Source: Epsilonproteobacteria bacterium UBA6211 (GTDB taxonomy: Bacteria > Campylobacterota > Campylobacteria > Campylobacterales > Arcobacteraceae). Taken from it: a stretch of DNA of 48,203 nt. Under the pieces are notes generated by a model that saw only the letters and a program-made list of their open reading frames with translations, did not search any database and was not told the DNA's origin. Location: NCBI GenBank assembly GCA_002421845.1, contig DISL01000072.1, forward strand, positions 1 to 48,203, read 5' to 3'. Of the stretch, positions 8,584 through 13,665 are shown one piece after another; the first letter of the stretch is position 1; each line of letters begins with the position of its first letter. Both the position numbers and the translations under genes were made by a program.

Positions 8584-9583
8584 TAAATATTTTGAAGGTT
8601 GGCTTTACGGTGAGGATGGATACTACTCAAAGTATAAGGATATAGGAAAAAGCGGTGATTTTTTTACTGCGGTGAGTACTAGCTCATTTTTCGGCGGTAG
8701 TATAGCAAATAAGATAATAAAAGTAATAGAAAACGGTGAACTACCTAAAGATACGACGATAGTAGAGATAGGTGCTCATCATGGGTATCTTTTGAGTGAT
8801 ATTATACAGTTTATTTATACCCTAAAACCTGAACTTTTGGAGACTTTGAAGTTTGCCATAGTTGAGAGATTTGGTCATCTTCAAGATGCACAAAAGAGAT
8901 ATTTTAAAGAGTGTTTCGGTGATGTGATAAATCTTATACATTACGATGATATAAGCGATGTTAAGCTCTCAAGTGCATTTATAGTAGCAAATGAGATTTT
9001 TGATGCTTTTAGTTGTGAACTTGTATATACAAAAGATGGCGTAATCCAAAAAGCTTACGTGGATGAAGAACATAAGATAAACTTCAAAGATTGTGAAGAT
9101 AGGGATATATTGGATTTTTGCCAAAAATACGGTGTTCAAAAGGGCGAGTATCCCCTTTTTTATAAGGAATTTGCACAAATTATGAGTGAAAATATCGGTA
9201 AATTTCACTTTTGTACTTTTGACTACGGTGATATATACACAAGAAATGATTATTCAGCTAGGATTTACTCAAAACATAAGGTTTTCCCTATATTTGAAGA
9301 GGGGTTAAATCTTGGCGAACTTTATCAAAAAAGCGATATTACCTATGATGTACCTTTTTCTTATCTTATTGATTGTTATAAAGATTTGGGGTGTAACGTT
9401 GAGTTTCGTACACAGCTTCAAGCACTCGTAGATTTTGGGATAATAGATTTATTGGAGATTTTGCAAAAAAACACAACGCAAGAACACTATTTAAAAGAAC
9501 TTAATAAGGTAAAGTTACTGCTAGAGCCTACCGGAATGGGTGATAGGTTTAAAATGATTTATGTAAAGAGTTCTTTGAAATAG
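8570..9583 (+). CDS. MidA-type SAM-dependent methyltransferase (COG1565/NDUFAF7 family)
   Basis: A 337-residue protein beginning with the family signature region FSKYFEGWLYGEDGYYSKY and GKSGDFFTAVSTSSFFG, followed by the Rossmann SAM-binding motif VEIGAHHGYLLSDI (about residues 65-78) and ANEIFDAFSCE. The C-terminus contains EPTGMGDRFKMIYV, also characteristic. Eukaryotic members methylate an arginine in complex I assembly; the bacterial substrate is unknown, so a link to respiratory complex I is inference only. It overlaps the TolC-like gene by 14 nt and appears to end the argD transcription unit. Confidence 0.85.
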   Translation: MQEFSKYFEGWLYGEDGYYSKYKDIGKSGDFFTAVSTSSFFGGSIANKIIKVIENGELPKDTTIVEIGAHHGYLLSDIIQFIYTLKPELLETLKFAIVERFGHLQDAQKRYFKECFGDVINLIHYDDISDVKLSSAFIVANEIFDAFSCELVYTKDGVIQKAYVDEEHKINFKDCEDRDILDFCQKYGVQKGEYPLFYKEFAQIMSENIGKFHFCTFDYGDIYTRNDYSARIYSKHKVFPIFEEGLNLGELYQKSDITYDVPFSYLIDCYKDLGCNVEFRTQLQALVDFGIIDLLEILQKNTTQEHYLKELNKVKLLLEPTGMGDRFKMIYVKSSLK

Positions 9584-9994
9584 ACTAAAAAATTGGCATT
9601 TAATTATTGTGTTAGCTTCTTTGATACTTTTTTTAGAAAAAAGTATCGTAAAAAATCGTGGCACGAGTTACTTTTTGAAGGATTTTTCTCATAAATTTAT
9701 AAAATTGCAAAACTCACTGCGTTCAAACAGTTGCAATTTCTTAACTAAATTTTTTCCAAAAATCTATTTCTTCAAAAAGTAAAGTGCCACAAAGAGGAAG
9801 CGGTATCGCTAAAGCGATAAAAATGAATCCTGACTCTAGTTAGTATAAGTGATAATATGATATTAATTCTAAATTAGGTTATTGTTAGTTCTTATGTGTG
9901 TTTTTACATGATTTTTAATATATGTTATTTGTTTATTTTAAGGTTGTTTTTAATACAATAAAAGTTGAATTGATATTCATATAAAGGAAGTTAA
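9584..9994. other. 411-nt gene-free region upstream of the TIR gene
   Basis: No credible coding sequence. It holds a composite palindromic element (9623-9819) and then about 175 nt of A/T-rich DNA that should carry the TIR gene promoter. The TIR start at 9995 has an AAGGAAG ribosome site (9985-9991). Confidence 0.7.
9623..9819 (+). repeat. Left copy of composite palindromic element flanking the TIR gene
   Basis: Three inverted repeats in the order H1-P-H2. H1 (9623-9647) is a hairpin with arms GATACTTTTTTT and GAAAAAAGTATC. P (9658-9790, 133 nt) is a nested palindrome with outer arms GTGGCAC and GTGCCAC, inner arms AAATTGCAA and TTGCAATTT, and apex CTCACTGCGTTC (9713-9724). H2 (9804-9819) is TATCGCTAAAGCGATA. 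The reverse complement of 10816-11004 shows the same elements in the same linear order, so this is the left half of an inverted pair around the TIR gene. Confidence 0.85.
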
Positions 9995-10720
9995 ATGGAA
10001 AATAACTTTGAAATGGCTTTAGGCAAAATATTGAATACAGACTTAGAAAAGTTTCAAGAACAAGTAAATAAAGTTAAAAAAATTAATGTTCGACAAACTA
10101 TTGAAAAGTTAGAAGCTGAAGGGAAAACTGATAATACATTATACAAAAGTTTGTTAGCAATTAAAGATATTGATTTTGAAGAGTATCAAAAGTCACTAGA
10201 TGTTGTCAAAAAGATGGGATTAGGACTTGATAAAAATGTAAATCAGGTATATGAACAAATGACTGAATCTGAAATATCTTTCAAGAAAACAATATTCATT
10301 AGTTATTCCCACAAAGATTTAAATTATTTAGATAGATTGAGAGTACATTTAAAACCTCTTGCAAAAAAAGGTTTAATTGAATTGTGGGATGATACTAAAA
10401 TTAAACCTGGTGGTTTATGGAGACATGAAATAGCAACAGCTTTAGAAAACTCAACGATTGCAATTTTACTTATAAGTGCAGATTTTATTGCATCAGATTT
10501 TATTGTAGAAAATGAACTTCCACCACTATTGAACAAAGCAAACGAGAAAGGTATGACAATTTTATGTGTAATTTTAAAGCCATCAAGGTTTGAGAAAGAA
10601 CCAAATTTATCTAAATTTCAAGCATTAAATCCTCCTTCTAAGCCTGTATTAAGTATGAGTGATTATGAACAAGAAGAATTATGGAATAATTTATCTAGTA
10701 AAATTGAAGAAATACTTTGA
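9995..10720 (+). CDS. TIR-domain protein, likely immune/NADase effector
   Basis: A 241-residue protein. Residues 1-97 are charged and helical and match no family I know. Residues 99-241 form a TIR_2-type domain: box 1 FISYSHKD (101-108), the BB-loop region WDDTKIKPGGLWRHEI (131-146), and SADFIASDFIVENELPPLL (161-179), in which E174 is the likely catalytic glutamate of TIR NAD+-cleaving enzymes. No signal peptide or membrane segment is seen, so it is cytosolic. Bacterial TIR proteins commonly act as abortive-infection effectors, but no Thoeris, CBASS or Pycsar partner is adjacent, so the trigger is unknown. The gene is isolated between inverted palindromic elements next to a toxin-antitoxin pair, which suggests horizontal acquisition. 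Confidence 0.87.
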   Translation: MENNFEMALGKILNTDLEKFQEQVNKVKKINVRQTIEKLEAEGKTDNTLYKSLLAIKDIDFEEYQKSLDVVKKMGLGLDKNVNQVYEQMTESEISFKKTIFISYSHKDLNYLDRLRVHLKPLAKKGLIELWDDTKIKPGGLWRHEIATALENSTIAILLISADFIASDFIVENELPPLLNKANEKGMTILCVILKPSRFEKEPNLSKFQALNPPSKPVLSMSDYEQEELWNNLSSKIEEIL

Positions 10721-10815
10721 ATATGTATATAAAATTAAATAGTTTTAAAATTACAAAAATGTTTTACTTCAAAATGGTAGTTAATATTATAATGGAAGCA
10801 AAATATTTAATAATC

Positions 10816-11004
10816 ATCGCTTTAGCGATACAGTAGATGGTGCAATTTATAATTTTTGGATTAAAATTTATTAAGATTTTTGTGTTAAGAAAACTAAACT
10901 GTTTGAACGAAGTGAGTTTTTAGTTTTTAACAAAAATTGAAAATAAATTCCAAAAATTGTAACTCCTTGCACCGCTTTTTGGATACTTTTTCTAAAAAAG
11001 TATC
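10816..11004 (-). repeat. Right copy (inverted) of composite palindromic element flanking the TIR gene
   Basis: Order H2-P-H1, the mirror of the left copy. H2 is ATCGCTTTAGCGAT (10816-10829). P (10839-10973, 135 nt) has outer arms GGTGCAA and TTGCACC and apex GAACGAAGTGAG (10905-10916). H1 (10982-11004) has arms GATACTTTTT and AAAAAAGTATC. Read on the minus strand, it shares with the left copy, in order, GTATC, GAGTTAC, CTCACTKCGTTCAAACAG, TTTCTTAAC, CAAAAATC and ATCGCTAAAGCGAT. Confidence 0.85.
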
Positions 11005-11068
11005 GTAACGCAAAGCTTCCTTGAAAAAATCGTGGCATGAGTTTTTTTGAAAACAACAAAGCAATCTA

Positions 11069-11097
11069 TTGACAAAATTAACCTATTAGGTTAAAAT
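11069..11097 (+). promoter_or_regulatory. mqsRA promoter with MqsA-type palindromic operator in the spacer
   Basis: A consensus -35 TTGACA (11069-11074) is separated by exactly 17 nt from the -10 TAAAAT (11092-11097). The palindrome TTAACCTATTAGGTTAA (11078-11094) fills most of the spacer and touches the -10. Its core AACCT-ATT-AGGTT matches the recalled E. coli MqsA operator AACCT-N(2-4)-AGGTT, so binding of MqsA should block RNA polymerase directly. Confidence 0.85.
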
Positions 11098-11120
11098 TAT
11101 ATATTACAACAAGGTAGTAA

Positions 11121-11420
11121 ATGGAAAAAAGAGTAGCTCATTATAGTCTTGATAGTATAAAAAAGTTGATTGCCGATAATCAATATTTTATTACTCAAAC
11201 AGCAAGAATTGACTACGTGAGCCTTGGATTTTGTGATGATGAGGTTTTGGATGTGATAAATCATTTGGAATCAAAAGATTTGTATAAATCTATGACATCT
11301 TATAATAATTCAACTATTTGGCAAGATGTTTATTATACAAAAGCCAAAAATGTAGATTTGTACATTAAACTTCAAATAACCCAAAATGCAATTATAATTT
11401 CTTTTAAGGAGAGAACATGA
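11121..11420 (+). CDS. mqsR: MqsR mRNA-interferase toxin
   Basis: A 99-residue protein close in length and sequence pattern to E. coli MqsR (98 aa): N-terminal MEKR, a central DLYKSMTSYNNSTIWQDVY segment and a C-terminal ISFKER end. In this RelE-like toxin fold the conserved Lys, Gln, Tyr and C-terminal Lys are implicated in ribosome-independent cleavage of mRNA at GCU/GCA; all four appear present. The ribosome site AAGG lies 6 nt before the ATG. The toxin gene comes first, as is typical of mqsRA, and overlaps mqsA by 4 nt (ATGA). Confidence 0.93.
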   Translation: MEKRVAHYSLDSIKKLIADNQYFITQTARIDYVSLGFCDDEVLDVINHLESKDLYKSMTSYNNSTIWQDVYYTKAKNVDLYIKLQITQNAIIISFKERT

Positions 11421-11818
11421 CAAATTGTCCTATTTGTAACGGTCAAGTTGAATATACAACAAAACCCGTTAATTATAACTATAAAAATCATAATACAACA
11501 ATAAGTCAATCAGGGCATTATTGTACACAATGCAAGGAAAGTTTTTTATCTCCTAAAGATTTAAAAGCTACAAAAAAAGAAATTACGGATTTTCAACGAA
11601 AGATTGATAATTTATTAACAACAGATGAACTTAAAAAAATTAGAAAAAAGTTTAATCTTACCCAAGAAGATGCAGCTATGATTTTTGGTGGCGGTATAAG
11701 AGCATTTCATAAATATGAAACAGCAGAAGCAACACAAAGTAAATCTTTGGATATTTTACTTAGGCTTATTGATACAAATAAAATATCAATAGATGACATA
11801 AAAAAAGTGGCGGTATAA
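11417..11818 (+). CDS. mqsA: MqsA antitoxin / transcriptional autorepressor
   Basis: A 133-residue antitoxin. The N-terminal zinc domain has Cys4, Cys7, Cys36 and Cys39 (CPIC...CTQC), which neutralises MqsR in the characterised system. The C-terminal domain (about 68-125) is an Xre-type helix-turn-helix, LTQEDAAMIFGGGIRAFHKYE, with the IFGGG..AF.(R/K)YE signature. It should dimerise on the AACCT-N3-AGGTT palindrome upstream of mqsR. Its last codons overlap a hairpin (11808-11834) that acts as the terminator of the converging exbBD operon. Confidence 0.93.
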   Translation: MTNCPICNGQVEYTTKPVNYNYKNHNTTISQSGHYCTQCKESFLSPKDLKATKKEITDFQRKIDNLLTTDELKKIRKKFNLTQEDAAMIFGGGIRAFHKYETAEATQSKSLDILLRLIDTNKISIDDIKKVAV

Positions 11819-11834
11819 ATTGGTTATACCGCCA
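11808..11834 (-). terminator. Rho-independent terminator for exbBD, embedded in the mqsA 3' end
   Basis: A perfect hairpin TGGCGGTATAA / TTATACCGCCA with the 5-nt loop ATTGG. On the minus strand the stem is followed by CTTTTTTATG, a six-T tract, so it terminates exbD transcription. On the plus strand it is followed by A-rich sequence, so it is less effective for mqsRA. The mqsA stop codon is inside the left arm. Confidence 0.75.
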
Positions 11835-11845
11835 AAATAAAACTT

Positions 11846-12226
11846 CTATTCACTAGTCACTAAAGCAAGGTTATAAAACTCCAAAGCTTGTAAAATATCA
11901 AGAATTTTTACTACTCTATCATACGGCACGTCTTTGTCTATTCTAAGAATAGTCGGTTGAGTTTTGTCTTGTATCAATGCAAGTTCGTTTTTCAAAGACT
12001 CTACGGTGATTTTTGACCCTCTAAATGCAAGTTCGTTTTTACTAAGTTCTATAAAAATCTGATTTTGTTCCACTTTTGTGCTAGATTCAGTATTTGATGG
12101 AAGATTTAGCATCAATGCTAGTTCATCTTTTTTGAATACGGTACTTACTATAAAAAATATCAATAAAATAAATACTACGTCAACAAGTGGTGTAATATCA
12201 GGGGTGATAGGTTCTCTTCTTCTCAT
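11846..12226 (-). CDS. exbD: ExbD/TolR family biopolymer transport protein
   Basis: A 126-residue protein with a short cytoplasmic N-terminus (MRRREPITPDITPL), a single membrane segment at about residues 13-32 containing the essential proton-pathway aspartate D16 (TPLVDVVFILLIFF), and a periplasmic domain. With ExbB it forms the proton-motive-force motor that drives TonB-dependent uptake, or a TolQR-like motor. It overlaps exbB by 4 nt. No tonB or receptor gene follows, so the partner lies elsewhere, and the Ton versus Tol assignment cannot be settled from this window. Confidence 0.88.
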   Translation of the reverse strand: MRRREPITPDITPLVDVVFILLIFFIVSTVFKKDELALMLNLPSNTESSTKVEQNQIFIELSKNELAFRGSKITVESLKNELALIQDKTQPTILRIDKDVPYDRVVKILDILQALEFYNLALVTSE

Positions 12227-12726
12227 ACTCTTTTTAAAACTTCTTCTTTCAATGCTATTTCGATACTATCTAACATACCTATGAAATAGTTGTATGCAAT
12301 GTAATGTGGTATTGCAACTATAAGCCCTGCAACCGTAGTAATCAAAGCTACCGATATACCGCTTGAAAAGATAGTAGGGTCGCCAAGACCTGATACGCTT
12401 ATGGCATCAAACGCCGATAAAATACCAAGAACAGTCCCAAGTAGTCCTAGCAATGGGGAAATAGTAGCTATTATTTTGATACTGTTTAGTCCAAATTCTA
12501 GTTTTTGTATTTTTGTACTTATTTTTGACTCTATATTTGTGATATTTGCACTTTGATTTGCTGTTTTGAGATTGTCTATTATCTCCAAAGTAGTTGCTAA
12601 AATATTTGATTTTGCGATGTATAAAACTATACTTTTCCAAAGTATAACGCTAAAACCTATTATGTTAAGAACAAGCAAAAAATATGCTATTGCTCCACCT
12701 CTTTCAATATACGCCAATAAATCCAT
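12223..12726 (-). CDS. exbB: ExbB/TolQ/MotA family proton channel protein
   Basis: A 167-residue membrane protein with TM1 at about residues 12-34, and TM2 and TM3 in the C-terminal half (IKIIATISPLLGLLGTVLGILSAF and SGISVALITTVAGLIVAIPHYIAYNYF), the conserved MotA/ExbB core. It is shorter than E. coli ExbB (244 aa) but typical of Campylobacterota forms. It forms a motor with the overlapping exbD. The only Shine-Dalgarno-like sequence, AAGGTAG, comes from the heptamer array 12731-12764 directly upstream. Confidence 0.88.
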   Translation of the reverse strand: MDLLAYIERGGAIAYFLLVLNIIGFSVILWKSIVLYIAKSNILATTLEIIDNLKTANQSANITNIESKISTKIQKLEFGLNSIKIIATISPLLGLLGTVLGILSAFDAISVSGLGDPTIFSSGISVALITTVAGLIVAIPHYIAYNYFIGMLDSIEIALKEEVLKRV

Positions 12727-12730
12727 AAAT

Positions 12731-12764
12731 TTCTACCTTTTACCTTTTACTTTTTACCTATTCA
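12731..12764. repeat. One-armed heptamer array (TTTTACC) in a divergent promoter region
   Basis: Units TTCTACC, TTTTACC, TTTTACT, TTTTACC and a partial copy repeat with a 7-nt period and no inverted arm. On the minus strand the array provides AAGGTAG, a ribosome-site candidate for exbB. On the plus strand it provides TTTACT (12746-12751), at -35 spacing from a TATAAT. Confidence 0.75.
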
Positions 12765-12774
12765 AGGGTATAAT
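12746..12774 (+). promoter_or_regulatory. Promoter of the ACC-deaminase-like gene, predicted leaderless
   Basis: -10 TATAAT at 12769-12774, with the -35-like TTTACT (12746-12751, inside the heptamer array) 17 nt upstream. The expected transcription start falls at or within a base or two of the ATG at 12781, and no Shine-Dalgarno sequence precedes it. Confidence 0.6.
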
Positions 12775-12780
12775 TATACT

Positions 12781-13656
12781 ATGAACCAAATTAAATTAAA
12801 CACACCAATCCAAAAATCACATTTTTGTGATTTTGATTTTTATATCAAACGTGATGATCTTATCAATGAAGATTTTAGCGGTAACAAGGCTAGGAAATTT
12901 TATTACTATTTAGTTAATGATTTTCCAAAAGTAAAAAAACTAGTAAGTTACGGTTCAAACCAGTCAAATGCCATGTATTCGATGAGCGTTTTGGCGAAAA
13001 TGAGAGGTTGGAAGTTTGAGTATTATTGTGACCATATTTCATCATATCTCAAAGAAAATCCAAGCGGTAATTATAAAGGGGCATTAGAAAACGGTGCAAG
13101 TATAGTAGATTTGCAAGGGTTACCAAGACCTATTTTGGAAACCAAAGATGATATTTTGTATATACCTGAAGGTGGTTATATACAAGAAGCGGAATTTGGA
13201 ATCAAGCTTTTGGCAGATGAGATAAATGAGTGGATAAAGCTACAAAATGATAACAATTTCAAAATATTTTTACCAAGCGGAACGGGAACGACTGCACTTT
13301 TTTTGCAAAAATATTTGTCTTATCCCGTATATACATGTGCATGTGTAGGAGATGTGGATTATCTAAAACTTGAGTTTTTTGGGCTAGAAAATGATGAAAA
13401 GTTACATCCAAGGATACTAAAGACTACCAAAAAGTATCACTTTGGTAAACTTTATAAAAACCTATATCTACTTTGGCTTGAATTAAATAGTAAAACTATG
13501 ATAGAATATGACCTACTTTATGACCCGATAGGTATAGAGACAATGATAAATAACCGTGATGAGTTTTGTGATTCAAAAGTTCTTTATATTCACCAAGGTG
13601 GCTTAAAGGGAAATATAACAATGCTAGAGAGATACAGACGAAAATATGGACATTAA
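12781..13656 (+). CDS. ACC deaminase / D-cysteine desulfhydrase-like PLP enzyme
   Basis: A 291-residue fold-type II PLP enzyme. The N-terminal part reads FYIKRDDLINEDFSGNKARKF, with the probable Schiff-base lysine K36 in SGNKARK, then YGSNQSNAMYSMSVLAKMRGW, and a glycine-rich phosphate loop FLPSGTGTTALFLQKYL. The family includes 1-aminocyclopropane-1-carboxylate deaminase and D-cysteine desulfhydrase; key residues separating these were not resolved, so the substrate is uncertain. It is about 40 residues shorter than classic ACC deaminase. It lies 9 nt upstream of the sensor kinase gene, suggesting co-transcription. Confidence 0.78.
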   Translation: MNQIKLNTPIQKSHFCDFDFYIKRDDLINEDFSGNKARKFYYYLVNDFPKVKKLVSYGSNQSNAMYSMSVLAKMRGWKFEYYCDHISSYLKENPSGNYKGALENGASIVDLQGLPRPILETKDDILYIPEGGYIQEAEFGIKLLADEINEWIKLQNDNNFKIFLPSGTGTTALFLQKYLSYPVYTCACVGDVDYLKLEFFGLENDEKLHPRILKTTKKYHFGKLYKNLYLLWLELNSKTMIEYDLLYDPIGIETMINNRDEFCDSKVLYIHQGGLKGNITMLERYRRKYGH

Positions 13657-13665
13657 AGAGGTTTT

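Larger units (their letters stand above)
10721..11120. other. 400-nt gene-free region between the TIR gene and mqsRA
   Basis: No credible gene. It contains the right-hand palindromic element (10816-11004), a partial extra copy of the element's edge (AAAAATCGTGGCATGAGTT, about 11023-11043, in the same orientation as 9651-9670), and the mqsRA promoter and operator (11069-11097). Confidence 0.75.

Noticed and set aside
9623..11004. Intact insertion sequence around the TIR gene
   Set aside because: No transposase gene lies between or near the inverted elements, and clear target-site duplications were not found by eye.
10871..11059. Minus-strand open frame of 62 codons between the TIR gene and mqsRA
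   Set aside because: It lies within the palindromic element and its low-complexity arms; no plausible start signal or protein pattern.
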